Shown here: piece after piece, positions 33,403 to 42,764 of the stretch
Position numbering within the stretch: position 1 is the stretch's first letter
Layout of the letters: each line of letters opens with the position of its first letter
From: Bacteroidales bacterium UBA4293
GTDB lineage: Bacteria > Bacteroidota > Bacteroidia > Bacteroidales > Bacteroidaceae
DNA: 64,000 bases
NCBI GenBank assembly: GCA_002395835.1
Contig: DGVD01000010.1
Location: 1-64,000 of the forward strand
Direction: 5' to 3'
Translations under genes and position numbers: made by a program
Notes under the pieces: model-generated
Told to the model about the DNA's origin: nothing
Seen by the model: the letters and a program-made list of their open reading frames with translations, nothing else
The model's database searches: none

Positions 33403-34497
33403 ATGGATGATAAAAAAACATGTCTATACGACAGACATTTAGCACTTGGAGCAAAAATGGTATCCTTTGGAGGTTTTGAGATGCCACTCCAGTACACAGA
33501 CATAACAGACGAACATAATGCAGTGAGAACAGCCTGTGGAGTCTTTGACGTCAGCCACATGGGAGAAGTTCTCATTGAGGGAAAGGAAGCTGAAGAATTC
33601 GTTCAGCACATCTTTACCAACAATGTTGAAGGATTAGAAGCCGGCAAAATTCTCTATGGAATGATGCTCCATGAGAATGGTGGAACCATAGATGATCTTT
33701 TGGTTTATAAAATGGGAGATGAGAAATTCTTCCTCTGCGTTAATGCCAGCAATACTGACAAGGATTACGCATGGATCTATTCCAATGCCCATGATTTTGA
33801 TGTACACACCCAAAACCTGAGCGACAACTATGGACAGTTGGCTATTCAAGGTCCTAATTCTGAAGAAGTAATCGAAAAGGTACTTGGTCTTCCTTGCAAA
33901 GAACTCATTTTCTATACCTTTAAAACGTTGGAGTATAATGGCGAAACAATTATCGTTTCACGTACTGGTTATACTGGAGAAGATGGATTCGAAATCTATT
34001 GCAGTCATGCACTAACCCAACTCTTCTGGGACAAGTTGATGGAAAGCAAGCAAGCTAAACCTTGTGGTCTAGGTTGCCGAGACACTTTAAGGTTTGAAGT
34101 GGGCCTTCCACTTTATGGAGATGAATTAACTGATGATTTAAATCCATTGGAAGCAGGTCTTGGCATGTTTGTAAAATTGGACAAGGATGAGTTCATAGGA
34201 AAAGATGCTTGCACACGTTTGAAGACTGAAGGTTTAACCCGTAAGATTGTAGGTATTGAATTAGAAGGACGCGCTATTCCACGTCATGGCTATGAAGTAG
34301 TGGCAGATGACAACGTAATAGGTTCAGTAACCACTGGTTACAATTCCATTTCTACAGGAAAGAGTGTATGCATGGCATTGGTTAAAATTGAATATGCAAA
34401 GCTTGGAACACCTGTTCAGGTGAAGATTCACCGTAAACTTCAGAATGGAGTTGTAGTTAAAAAGAAATTCTACGATAAAAAATATCATTTGAAATAA
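33403..34497 (+). CDS. gcvT: Glycine cleavage system T protein (aminomethyltransferase)
   Basis: This 364-residue tetrahydrofolate-dependent enzyme is full length. It has GCVFDVSHMGE-like ACGVFDVSHMGEV, the folate-site RTGYTGEDGFEIY, RDTLRFEVGLPLYGDEL and the C-terminal barrel. It takes the methylamine group from lipoyl-GcvH, producing 5,10-methylene-THF and ammonia. It lies 25 bp after lplA and 19 bp before gcvH. Confidence 0.95.
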   Translation: MDDKKTCLYDRHLALGAKMVSFGGFEMPLQYTDITDEHNAVRTACGVFDVSHMGEVLIEGKEAEEFVQHIFTNNVEGLEAGKILYGMMLHENGGTIDDLLVYKMGDEKFFLCVNASNTDKDYAWIYSNAHDFDVHTQNLSDNYGQLAIQGPNSEEVIEKVLGLPCKELIFYTFKTLEYNGETIIVSRTGYTGEDGFEIYCSHALTQLFWDKLMESKQAKPCGLGCRDTLRFEVGLPLYGDELTDDLNPLEAGLGMFVKLDKDEFIGKDACTRLKTEGLTRKIVGIELEGRAIPRHGYEVVADDNVIGSVTTGYNSISTGKSVCMALVKIEYAKLGTPVQVKIHRKLQNGVVVKKKFYDKKYHLK

Positions 34498-34516
34498 TAA
34501 TTAAAACCTAATAGTT

Positions 34517-34894
34517 ATGGCAAAAGTAATAGAAGGACTCTACTATAGCGAGAGTCATGAATATGTAAAAGTTGAAGGCGAATTCGGATATGTAGGTATA
34601 ACCGATTATGCACAGAGTCAATTGGGCAATGTGGTTTATGTAGACATGCCAGAAGTAGACGATGAAGTCACTGCTGGTGAAGAATTCGGAGCTGTAGAGA
34701 GTGTAAAAGCAGCTAGCGACCTGTTTTCACCTGTATCAGGAACAGTCGTTGCTATCAATGAAGCACTGGAAGATTCTCCAGAACTGATTAACCAAGATGC
34801 TTTTGAGAATTGGATCATAAAAGTCCAGTTATCTGACCCATCAGAATTGGATAATCTGTTAACCGCAAATGATTACGAGGCAATTTGTAAATAA
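34517..34894 (+). CDS. gcvH: Glycine cleavage system H protein
   Basis: This 125-residue lipoyl carrier has the lipoylation site GAVESVKAASDLFSPVSG (Lys64). The typical start YYSESHEYVKVEGE is present, and the length is standard. It shuttles the methylamine intermediate between P, T and L proteins. It lies 2 bp before gcvPA. Confidence 0.95.
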   Translation: MAKVIEGLYYSESHEYVKVEGEFGYVGITDYAQSQLGNVVYVDMPEVDDEVTAGEEFGAVESVKAASDLFSPVSGTVVAINEALEDSPELINQDAFENWIIKVQLSDPSELDNLLTANDYEAICK

Positions 34895-34896
34895 GT

Positions 34897-36237
34897 ATGT
34901 ATAAATATTTTCCTCATACCGATGATGACATTCAGCAGATGCTGGATGTCATCGGGGTGAAGAGTTTAGACGACCTCTATGCTGAAGTTCCTGAAGAACT
35001 AAAGCTTAAAAAGGATTTGGATCTTCCGGAAGGTAAATCCGAAATTGAAGTTAGGAGAATTATTCAGAACTTAGCGGATCAAAACAAGCCAATGATTTGT
35101 TTTGCAGGAGGTGGAGTTTATGATCACTATACTCCTAGCGTTGTACCTTATTTGGCCAGTCGCTCTGAATTTTCCACTAGCTATACCCCATATCAAGCTG
35201 AAATTTCCCAAGGCACATTGGAATACATATTTGAATACCAGACCATGATGGCCGATTTAACGGGCATGGATCTAAGTAATGCAAGTATGTATGATGGATC
35301 AACTGCTACAGCAGAAGCCATGATGATGTGCATTCATGCTGCAAAAAAACGTAACAAGGCATTAATCTCATCTACCTTCAACCCTGAAGTTAAAAGAGTA
35401 GTTGAGACTTATGCCAAATTCCACGGTGTAGAACTGATAGAAATACCAGAGAAAGATGGCGTCATGGATAAGGAAGCAGCAAAAGAATTGATTGCTGCCA
35501 ATGATGTGGCAGGTCTACTGGTTGCTCAACCTAACTACCATGGCATCATTGAAGATTTCTCAGGATTAGCAGATATTTGTCATGCTCACAAAACTTTACT
35601 GGTAATAAATACAGTAGCCTCAGCACTTGGAGTTTTGCGTACTCCAAAGGAATGGGGGGCTGATATAGCCTGTGGCGATGCTCAAAGCCTGGGAATTCCG
35701 ATGAACTATGGTGGACCTTACATCGGTTATCTCTGCACAAACATGGATTTGGTTCGCAAAATGCCAGGCAGACTCGTTGGAGCAACAACAGATGCTGAAG
35801 GAAAGAGAGCCTTTGTATTAACCATGCAAGCACGTGAACAACATATTCGTAGAGAGAAAGCAACATCAAACATTTGCACGGCTCAAGGTTTCATGTGTTT
35901 ACACGTAGCTTCATATTTGGCCTTGATGGGTGAAGCAGGACTCAAAGAAGTAAACGAACAAAGTTACGCTGCCGCTCACTATCTAAAAGAAGAACTTTTA
36001 AAAACAGGTCTATTTGAAGAGGTCTATCCTGGAAAACCATTTTTAAATGAGGTAACCCTCCGTTATACAGGAAAAGATTTAAAATCTATGCGGCTGGGTA
36101 TGGCAGAAAAAGGCTATCTTCTAGGTATTATAGAAGAAGGTTCTGAAGATAAACTGATTATTGCAGCTACTGAATTGCGTAGCAAAAAAGAGATAGACGA
36201 CCTGGTCAATGAACTTAAAAATATGAAAGCTTTATGA
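34897..36237 (+). CDS. gcvPA: Glycine dehydrogenase (decarboxylating) subunit 1
   Basis: This 446-residue protein is the N-terminal half of the split P protein. Motifs include FAGGGVYDHYTPSVV, YTPYQAEISQGTLEYIFEYQ and NYGGPYIGYL. It lacks the PLP lysine, which resides in the partner subunit. It overlaps gcvPB by 4 bp (ATGA). Confidence 0.95.
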   Translation: MYKYFPHTDDDIQQMLDVIGVKSLDDLYAEVPEELKLKKDLDLPEGKSEIEVRRIIQNLADQNKPMICFAGGGVYDHYTPSVVPYLASRSEFSTSYTPYQAEISQGTLEYIFEYQTMMADLTGMDLSNASMYDGSTATAEAMMMCIHAAKKRNKALISSTFNPEVKRVVETYAKFHGVELIEIPEKDGVMDKEAAKELIAANDVAGLLVAQPNYHGIIEDFSGLADICHAHKTLLVINTVASALGVLRTPKEWGADIACGDAQSLGIPMNYGGPYIGYLCTNMDLVRKMPGRLVGATTDAEGKRAFVLTMQAREQHIRREKATSNICTAQGFMCLHVASYLALMGEAGLKEVNEQSYAAAHYLKEELLKTGLFEEVYPGKPFLNEVTLRYTGKDLKSMRLGMAEKGYLLGIIEEGSEDKLIIAATELRSKKEIDDLVNELKNMKAL

Positions 36238-37712
36238 ATAACACATTTTATGGAAAGCTAATATTTGAGCTCTCAAAACCGGGACGTAAAGGTTACTCTT
36301 TACCTAAATCTGAAATAACCGGTTATACTTTGGATGAACTTCCAAATGAATTAAAGAGAGAGACAAAAACTATCCTCCCTGAAGCTGATGAACTGACTGT
36401 AGTTCGTCATTACACCAATATGAGCAACAACAATTTTGGTGTTGATACAGGTTTCTATCCACTGGGTAGTTGTACCATGAAATATAACCCGAAACTGAAT
36501 GAAGAGCTATGCTCACTATCAGGTTTTAACAGACACCCTGCCACACCTGAAGATTTCGTTCAAGGCTCTTTAAAACTATATGATGAAGTACAAAAGAGCT
36601 TAGCTGAAATTACAGGTCTAAGCCGGTTCACTTTAAATCCATATGCTGGTGCTCATGGAGAACTTACAGGTCTCTTTACCATTAAGGAGTATCATCAGCA
36701 GCGCGGTGATTTTGCACGAACCAAGATTATAGTCCCCAATTCAGCTCATGGAACTAACCCTGCATCAGCTGCAGTTGCTGGATTCCAAATCATCCAAGTA
36801 AACAGCAAAGAAAACGGACGTGTGGATGTGGAAGACTTGAAGCCACTGTTGGGTCCAGACATAGCAGGCATGATGATGACAAACCCAAATACATTAGGGT
36901 TATTTGAGACTGAGATTCCAGAAATTGCTCAATTAATCCATGAATGTGGAGGTTTAATGTATTATGATGGAGCTAATCTAAATCCTATTTTAGGAGTCTG
37001 CAGACCTGGTGACATGGGATTTGACGTGTGTCATGTAAATCTACATAAAACATTCTCTACCCCACACGGAGGTGGAGGACCTGGTAGCGGCCCTGTAGGA
37101 GTCCGTAAAGGCTTAGAGCATCTACTTCCAAATCCTCAAGTGATTTACAATGAGCAGAAAAACAAATATGAGCTTCATATTGAGCCAAATTCACTTGGTA
37201 ATATTTCTTTGTTCTTAGGAAACTTTGCTGTAATCATTAGAGCCTATGCATATTTGCTTACAATGGGAAAAGAAAATATACCAATGGCAGGCAAACTTAG
37301 TGTCCTAAATGCCAATTATATCAAAGAAAGCCTGAAAAGCCATTACTTATTACCTATTGAAGGCTTATGCAAACATGAATTTGTCTTTGATGGACTGAAA
37401 CCGGAATATGGAGGATCTCATACTGAGGATTATGTGAAGACTCTAGATGTAGCTAAGCGACTTCTAGATTATGGATACCATGCTCCAACTGTATACTTCC
37501 CCTTATTGTTCCATGAGGCTATGATGATAGAGCCAACAGAATCTGAGAGCAAAGATACATTGGATGACTTCATAGCTGTTATGAAGAAAATAGCAGAAGA
37601 AGCTAAATCAGAACGCGAAATGGTTAAAACAGCTCCTCATCGTACACCAATCCGCAGATTGGACGATGTGAAAGCAGTAAAAGAACCAAAATTCACATTC
37701 AAGATGTTATGA
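36234..37712 (+). CDS. gcvPB: Glycine dehydrogenase (decarboxylating) subunit 2
   Basis: This 492-residue protein is the catalytic half of the split P protein. The PLP lysine is in NLHKTFSTPHGGGGPGSG (near residue 271). GSCTMKYNPKLNEE and HGTNPASAAVAGF are also present. With GcvPA it decarboxylates glycine and loads the methylamine on GcvH. It overlaps lpdA by 4 bp. Confidence 0.95.
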   Translation: MNNTFYGKLIFELSKPGRKGYSLPKSEITGYTLDELPNELKRETKTILPEADELTVVRHYTNMSNNNFGVDTGFYPLGSCTMKYNPKLNEELCSLSGFNRHPATPEDFVQGSLKLYDEVQKSLAEITGLSRFTLNPYAGAHGELTGLFTIKEYHQQRGDFARTKIIVPNSAHGTNPASAAVAGFQIIQVNSKENGRVDVEDLKPLLGPDIAGMMMTNPNTLGLFETEIPEIAQLIHECGGLMYYDGANLNPILGVCRPGDMGFDVCHVNLHKTFSTPHGGGGPGSGPVGVRKGLEHLLPNPQVIYNEQKNKYELHIEPNSLGNISLFLGNFAVIIRAYAYLLTMGKENIPMAGKLSVLNANYIKESLKSHYLLPIEGLCKHEFVFDGLKPEYGGSHTEDYVKTLDVAKRLLDYGYHAPTVYFPLLFHEAMMIEPTESESKDTLDDFIAVMKKIAEEAKSEREMVKTAPHRTPIRRLDDVKAVKEPKFTFKML

Positions 37713-39052
37713 TCCAAACTGATTTAATTATCATAGGTGCAGGCCCAGGCGGTTATGAAACCGCCTCTAGGGCTGCAGAAAAAGGCTTAAACACTGTAAT
37801 AATAGAGAAAGATGCATTAGGAGGCACTTGCTTGAATGCTGGATGCATTCCCACTAAATGCTTCTGCAGAAATGCTGAAATTCTGGATTATGCTAGAAAT
37901 GCAGCTACCTATGGAATCAATATAGGCGAAATCAATTTCAACTTACAAATTGCCATTGACAGAAAAAATGAAGTAGTTGAAAAGCTAAAGAATGGGATTG
38001 GCATGCTCATGAAATCGCCTAGAATTACACTTGTTAATGGTGAAGCCAAATTTCTAGATAAAAATCACGTAGAGGTTAATGGAGAAGAATACACTGCTCC
38101 ACACATCATTATAGCAACAGGTAGCATAAGCAAATTTCTGCCTATTGAAGGAGCTCATGCAAAAGGTGTGGTAACTTCTACTGAAATGCTCAATTTAGAT
38201 AAACTTCCACAACGGCTTTGTATTATTGGTGGTGGTGTTATCGGAATGGAATTTGCCAGCATTTTCAATAGTTTTGGTTCACATGTAGAAGTAATAGAAT
38301 TTTGCAAGGAAATCTTACCTCCTTTCGACAGAGATATAGCCAAGAGGCTACGTACAGCGCTTAAAAAGAAAGGTATTAATTTCCATATTGGTTCTGCAGC
38401 TAAAGCAATACATCCTGGAGATTGTCTAACTGTAGAATTCGATGAAAAAGGGAAGAACCAAAGTATTGAAACTGATTTGGTCTTAATGGCTGTGGGCAGA
38501 GGACCTAATCTAAACAGTATCAATCTGGATGACATTGGAGTGGAATATACGCCTAAGGGTATTATAGTCAATAAGCATATGCAGACTAATGTACCTAATA
38601 TATATGCAATAGGTGACATCAATGGTCTATGTCAATTGGCTCATGCTGCCTCATTCCAAGGCTATACTGCATTGGAGCATATTTTAGGAGATACAACTCA
38701 CTATGCAGAATCATTAAACCTAATTCCATCTGCAGTCTTTACGAATCCAGAAGCAGCTATGGTTGGCAAAACAGAAGAATCATTGACTGAAGAAGGTACC
38801 CCCTACAAAGTCTACAAATCATTCTTCCGGTCTAATGGTAAAGCCTTGTCAATAAATGAAGAAGAAGGAATCGTTAAAGTTTTGGTAGATGACAATGACC
38901 AAATTGTCGGAGCGCATATCTTAGGCGCGCATGCATCTGACTTGATTCATGAAATCACCATCTTGATGCAGCATAAGATTTCATTCCAAGATCTCCTTCA
39001 GACCGTTCACGCTCACCCATCATTAAGTGAAGTGTTTTTGTCTTTGAAGTAA
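37709..39052 (+). CDS. lpdA: Dihydrolipoyl dehydrogenase (L protein)
   Basis: This 447-residue FAD-dependent disulfide oxidoreductase has LIIIGAGPGGYETA (FAD), the redox pair GGTCLNAGCIPTK (Cys41, Cys46), the NAD motif IIGGGVIGMEFAS and the C-terminal catalytic pair HAHPSLSE. It reoxidises the dihydrolipoyl arm of GcvH with NAD+, completing a glycine cleavage system encoded by five consecutive genes. A strong terminator follows. Confidence 0.95.
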   Translation: MIQTDLIIIGAGPGGYETASRAAEKGLNTVIIEKDALGGTCLNAGCIPTKCFCRNAEILDYARNAATYGINIGEINFNLQIAIDRKNEVVEKLKNGIGMLMKSPRITLVNGEAKFLDKNHVEVNGEEYTAPHIIIATGSISKFLPIEGAHAKGVVTSTEMLNLDKLPQRLCIIGGGVIGMEFASIFNSFGSHVEVIEFCKEILPPFDRDIAKRLRTALKKKGINFHIGSAAKAIHPGDCLTVEFDEKGKNQSIETDLVLMAVGRGPNLNSINLDDIGVEYTPKGIIVNKHMQTNVPNIYAIGDINGLCQLAHAASFQGYTALEHILGDTTHYAESLNLIPSAVFTNPEAAMVGKTEESLTEEGTPYKVYKSFFRSNGKALSINEEEGIVKVLVDDNDQIVGAHILGAHASDLIHEITILMQHKISFQDLLQTVHAHPSLSEVFLSLK

Positions 39053-39071
39053 GAAAAAGTCGAATGGTAAT

Positions 39072-39104
39072 AAAAAAACCCGGTAATAACCGGGTTTTTT
39101 TGTC
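39072..39104. terminator. Bidirectional terminator between lpdA and the DUF4332 gene
   Basis: AAAAAAACCCGGT (39072-39084) and ACCGGGTTTTTTT (39089-39101) form a perfect 13-bp stem with loop AATA. T-runs lie on both strands. Confidence 0.9.
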
Positions 39105-39112
39105 TAATTACA

Positions 39113-39520
39113 TTAATAAGTAATCAGTGGCTCTAATTCCTTAGCCTGAGCTATCATCTTCTCCAACTCAGCTAAAGAAGGAACACGATTGCAAAGATTC
39201 TTCTCTTCATTAACAGCTACCAACTTAGGCTGCAAATTAGCTGGAACTCTGTGACGGAATTCCTTAACTGTATCTACGCCAGCAGCTTCTAGCAATTCTG
39301 CAAACTGAGAAGCAATACCCTTAATACGGAATAAGTCTGCATGATTGGTCCATTTTAACACCAATTTATGGCTAATTCCGGTAGCTTCTTCAACTGCCTT
39401 ACGTCCTTTAGCACTTGCGCACTTTTCCAACAAATCTTCAGTGGTCTTAATACCAACTTCGGCAAGTTTAGCTGCGTAAACTTCACCAATTCCTTCTACT
39501 TCAACAATTTTGTATGCCAT
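39113..39520 (-). CDS. DUF4332 helix-hairpin-helix protein
   Basis: This 135-residue protein is made of two tandem helix-hairpin-helix units. The first is VEGIGEVYAAKLAEVGIKTT and the second IKGIASQFAELLEAAGVDTV, followed by an EFRHRVPANL motif. This matches DUF4332, related to the SAM-like HhH folds used for non-specific DNA binding. No catalytic residues are seen. Its role is not known. Confidence 0.85.
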   Translation of the reverse strand: MAYKIVEVEGIGEVYAAKLAEVGIKTTEDLLEKCASAKGRKAVEEATGISHKLVLKWTNHADLFRIKGIASQFAELLEAAGVDTVKEFRHRVPANLQPKLVAVNEEKNLCNRVPSLAELEKMIAQAKELEPLITY

Positions 39521-39567
39521 AACTTTAATAAATTAAATGGTTATTAATTATAAGGTTATAAATAATT

Positions 39568-40383
39568 TCATTTTTCCTTAATAAGTGGGACCGTCATTAA
39601 TTCCTTAAATCTATTAAGTTTTTCCCCCTCTATTCCTAAATCTTCAGTAACGAATTGTTCTACCGTATTATATTTTTTACGAATAGTACTCATCGTCTTA
39701 ATCAAATGACGCTGTTGAGCCATAAACAATTGATAAGCAGTCAATCCTAAGGAGAAGCTATGAGTTAATGCCCCAACCACTAAACCTTTCTTTACGGCTA
39801 CTGCATATGCAGACCTATTAGTCTTTATATAATCTTTTAGCACATCAGTTCTAGCAACACCTAAAATACTAAGAACCAAAGCTGCCAATACCCCAGTTCT
39901 ATCCTTTCCTGCAGTACAATGGAACAAAACTCTTTTGCCATCTAACACAGCATCTATTAATTCTGACAATGCCTTACCTATTTGCTTTTTAGTATTTGAA
40001 TCTGTAACCATCTTCAAATAAAGTTCCTCCATATTCGGAAGTAAGTTAAGTAAAGCCTGTTTGTCATGCCGCATCTTTTTCACAATTAATACAGGATTTG
40101 AACCTGTATTATGAGTAATACCCACTGTAGAATCAGTAAGGAAAGGAGTATAAATATAAGTTACTCCCGGAAGAATGACATCTGGATTTTCCTCTACCTC
40201 TATCGGAGTACGTATATCAATAATCAATGAAATACCTGCATTTATGAGTTTCTCTGAATCTTTTTTTGACAAATTATATAAATTGCCAGAACGATACAAG
40301 ACACCATAACGAACCTTCCGATTCTCACCAACAGGAAATCCACCTAAATCCCTAAGATTATGCCTACGGTTAATTCTCAACAT
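39568..40383 (-). CDS. Tyrosine/serine protein phosphatase (Y_phosphatase3)
   Basis: This 271-residue protein has the P-loop HCTAGKDRTG (Cys near 152) and the N-terminal motif NLRDLGGFPVGENRKVRYG. That places it in the DSP-like tyrosine phosphatase family found in Bacteroidetes and Mycobacterium PtpB-like proteins. It has no signal peptide. It is the second gene after the LTXXQ-like protein gene, 15 bp away. The substrate is unknown. Confidence 0.88.
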   Translation of the reverse strand: MLRINRRHNLRDLGGFPVGENRKVRYGVLYRSGNLYNLSKKDSEKLINAGISLIIDIRTPIEVEENPDVILPGVTYIYTPFLTDSTVGITHNTGSNPVLIVKKMRHDKQALLNLLPNMEELYLKMVTDSNTKKQIGKALSELIDAVLDGKRVLFHCTAGKDRTGVLAALVLSILGVARTDVLKDYIKTNRSAYAVAVKKGLVVGALTHSFSLGLTAYQLFMAQQRHLIKTMSTIRKKYNTVEQFVTEDLGIEGEKLNRFKELMTVPLIKEK

Positions 40384-40398
40384 AAATGATTCTGAACA

Positions 40399-40869
40399 TT
40401 ATTCAGTCCTCTCAGGAAAGTCATCACTGCCATCTTCCCGATTTCCTCGAGGACGAAATTGTCTTCCACGTCTATTTGTAAAACGGCTTTGATTCATTTC
40501 TTGATATTTCGCAAATTGTTCTTCTGTCAAAATAACTTGAAGAACGATATTAATGGCCTCTTGTTGCTCCTGAAACTTAGCCCTCATCTTTTCCATCTGC
40601 TCTTCTGAAGGCCGTTCTCCATTTGATTCCTTCCGGAATACTTCCATTTGAGCTTGCATTCCTTTCTGTTGTTCATCCATAACTACACGGAACTGAGCAG
40701 CCTGAGTCTCGTTAAGTTCAAGTTCCTTAATCATCTGTTCCGTACGTTCTTTAGGATTAATACGAGCACCCCTTGGCCCGCCTTGAGGCCGCCTACCATT
40801 ACCATCCTGTGCTATTATGTGTAAGCTTGCAAACAATGACAAAACCAGCACTAATAAAATCTTTTTCAT
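40399..40869 (-). CDS. Periplasmic LTXXQ/DUF4890-like protein
   Basis: This 156-residue secreted protein has a signal peptide (LVLSLFASLHIIAQ). A helical, Gln/Glu/Met-rich core contains LELNETQAAQFRVVMDEQQ and ILTEEQFAKYQEM, which resemble the LTXXQ motif of Spy/CpxP-like chaperones. Both ends are rich in Gly and Arg (RRPQGGPRGAR, NRRGRQFRPRGN). It may act in envelope stress, by analogy only. It is probably cotranscribed with the phosphatase. Confidence 0.75.
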   Translation of the reverse strand: MKKILLVLVLSLFASLHIIAQDGNGRRPQGGPRGARINPKERTEQMIKELELNETQAAQFRVVMDEQQKGMQAQMEVFRKESNGERPSEEQMEKMRAKFQEQQEAINIVLQVILTEEQFAKYQEMNQSRFTNRRGRQFRPRGNREDGSDDFPERTE

Positions 40870-40897
40870 AGGGTTAGTTTTAAAAGTTCACATTTCT

Positions 40898-40914
40898 ATG
40901 ACAAATTTAGTCAT
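40898..40914 (-). promoter_or_regulatory. -7 element inside a short dyad upstream of the LTXXQ-like gene
   Basis: On the minus strand TAAATTTG (40909-40902) fits the -7 consensus. It sits in the palindrome ATGAC-AAATTTA-GTCAT. A repressor site is possible. No -33 match was found. Confidence 0.45.
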
Positions 40915-41002
40915 TATTTTTTATATTCGATAAAAAACGGACTATTTTTTTATCATACAAATAAGTTTTCAAGAAAAATTCATTAATCTAAACAAATGTC
41001 CT

Positions 41003-41010
41003 TATCTTTG
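41003..41010 (+). promoter_or_regulatory. -7 element directly before the AspT/YidE-type gene
   Basis: TATCTTTG ends 8 bp before the ATG at 41019. Transcription would start at about 41017, giving an almost leaderless mRNA. A clear TTTG at -33 is not seen. Confidence 0.6.
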
Positions 41011-41018
41011 CAGCCAAT

Positions 41019-42680
41019 ATGAATTGGTTATCTGATCTTTTCTTAGAACAATCAGCCTTGCAAGCTGTTATTATCATAAGCATTACCATTGCTTGTGGAC
41101 TGGGCCTAGGCAAAATTAAGGTATGGGGAGTTTCATTAGGAGTTACTTTCGTCTTCTTCGTTGGCATTCTTTTTGGCCAATTAGGCTTTTCCATTAATCA
41201 TGACATGTTGACTTTTGCCCAAAACTTTGGTTTAGTTATTTTTGTATACGCATTAGGAATGCAAGTTGGTCCAGGTTTCTTCGGCTCTTTTCGAAAAGAA
41301 GGAATCCAACTTAACCTATTAGGAATGGGTGTTATTCTCTTAGGCTCTGCTATGGCCATAGCCTTATCATATGCAACCGATATTAGTATTTCTGATATGA
41401 TAGGTATTTTAAGTGGAGCTGTTACTAACACGCCTGCATTGGCTGCAGCACAGCAAACACTTCAGCAATTTGGTGTTCCTTCTAGTGGAGCTGCATTAGG
41501 ATGTGCCATAACCTACCCTCTTGGTGTCATTGGTGTAATTTTAGCTATAGTAATCATTGACAAATTTATTCCAAAACCTAAGGATTTAAAGATTCATGAG
41601 CATGAAGACCATAACCAAACTTTTATTGCAAGTTTTGAAGTCTGCAACCCTGGAATCTTCCACATGCCGATTCATAAGGTAGCCGAAAATACAACTTGCA
41701 AATTCATCATTTCCAGACTTTGGAGAGATGGAATAGTTCAAATTCCTACTTCTGAAACAGAATTAAAAAAAGATGATCGAATCTTAGTTATCACAACAGA
41801 GAAAGACGTCCAAACACTAACTATTTTATTCGGAGAACAAGACCAACGAGATTGGAATAAAGATGATATAGACTGGAATGCCATAGATAATGATATCATC
41901 TCCAAAAAGATTATAATTACTAGGCCTCAATTTAATGGTAAAAAACTAGGTTCATTGAAACTTAGAAATCATTACGGTATATCAGTTACAAGAATTACAA
42001 GAAATGGCATTGTCCTATTGGCAACACCTGGATTGATTTTGCAGTTAGGCGATCGCCTTACCGTAGTAGGAGAATCCAGATCAATAGCAATGGTGGAAAA
42101 AGAGCTTGACAGTGCTAATGGGTCCTTAAGAGATCCTAATTTAGGAGCTATTTTCATTGGTATCGTATTGGGCTTAATCCTTGGCTCTATCCCAATATTT
42201 CTTCCTGGAATGAGCTCTCCAATCAAATTGGGACTAGCAGGTGGACCTATAATTACAGGATTACTTATTGGAACTTATGGACCAAGATTTAAACTTGTAA
42301 CTTATTCCACTCGCAGCGCAAATCTTATGATTCGTGGTATAGGCTTATCTTTATATCTAGCATGTCTCGGCTTAGACTCAGGAGCTAATTTTATAGAGAC
42401 TGTCATGCGGCCTGAAGGACTTCTATGGATTGTTACAGGCTTTGCCATTACCTTAATTCCTGTTTTGATAATGGGATGGATTGCCATGCGGACATGTAAG
42501 TTAGATTTTGGTCATACTTGTGGCATGCTTTGTGGCAGTATGGCTAACCCAATGGCTCTGAACTATGCTGATTCAATAACTTCTAATGATGCTCCATCTG
42601 TCAGCTATGCAACCGTTTACCCAGTAGGCATGTTTGCACGTGTAATTATTGCCCAAGTCATTTTAACCATCTTTTTGTAA
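41019..42680 (+). CDS. AspT/YidE-family transporter with two TrkA-C domains
   Basis: This 553-residue inner-membrane protein has an N-terminal block of about five helices. Two RCK/TrkA-C-like cytoplasmic domains follow (about 200-280 and 285-370; DDRILVITTEKD, LQLGDRLTVVGE), then a C-terminal block of about five helices. The repeated motif ILSGAVTNTPALAAAQQ and CGMLCGSMANPMALNYA marks the aspartate-alanine exchanger (AAE) family. Members exchange amino or dicarboxylic acids; the substrate cannot be told here. Confidence 0.88.
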   Translation: MNWLSDLFLEQSALQAVIIISITIACGLGLGKIKVWGVSLGVTFVFFVGILFGQLGFSINHDMLTFAQNFGLVIFVYALGMQVGPGFFGSFRKEGIQLNLLGMGVILLGSAMAIALSYATDISISDMIGILSGAVTNTPALAAAQQTLQQFGVPSSGAALGCAITYPLGVIGVILAIVIIDKFIPKPKDLKIHEHEDHNQTFIASFEVCNPGIFHMPIHKVAENTTCKFIISRLWRDGIVQIPTSETELKKDDRILVITTEKDVQTLTILFGEQDQRDWNKDDIDWNAIDNDIISKKIIITRPQFNGKKLGSLKLRNHYGISVTRITRNGIVLLATPGLILQLGDRLTVVGESRSIAMVEKELDSANGSLRDPNLGAIFIGIVLGLILGSIPIFLPGMSSPIKLGLAGGPIITGLLIGTYGPRFKLVTYSTRSANLMIRGIGLSLYLACLGLDSGANFIETVMRPEGLLWIVTGFAITLIPVLIMGWIAMRTCKLDFGHTCGMLCGSMANPMALNYADSITSNDAPSVSYATVYPVGMFARVIIAQVILTIFL

Positions 42681-42730
42681 TATCTTAGAAGGTTTTGTCA
42701 GAATTGTCTCCCATTCTCTGTTTTTTTGAT

Positions 42731-42738
42731 TAAATTTG
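42731..42738 (+). promoter_or_regulatory. -7 element of the Tricorn-like gene
   Basis: TAAATTTG fits the -7 consensus and lies 26 bp before the ATG at 42765. It supports that start over the upstream ATG at 42726. The -33 match is weak. Confidence 0.5.
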
Positions 42739-42764
42739 CGCACATACTATTATATTTAAATTAT

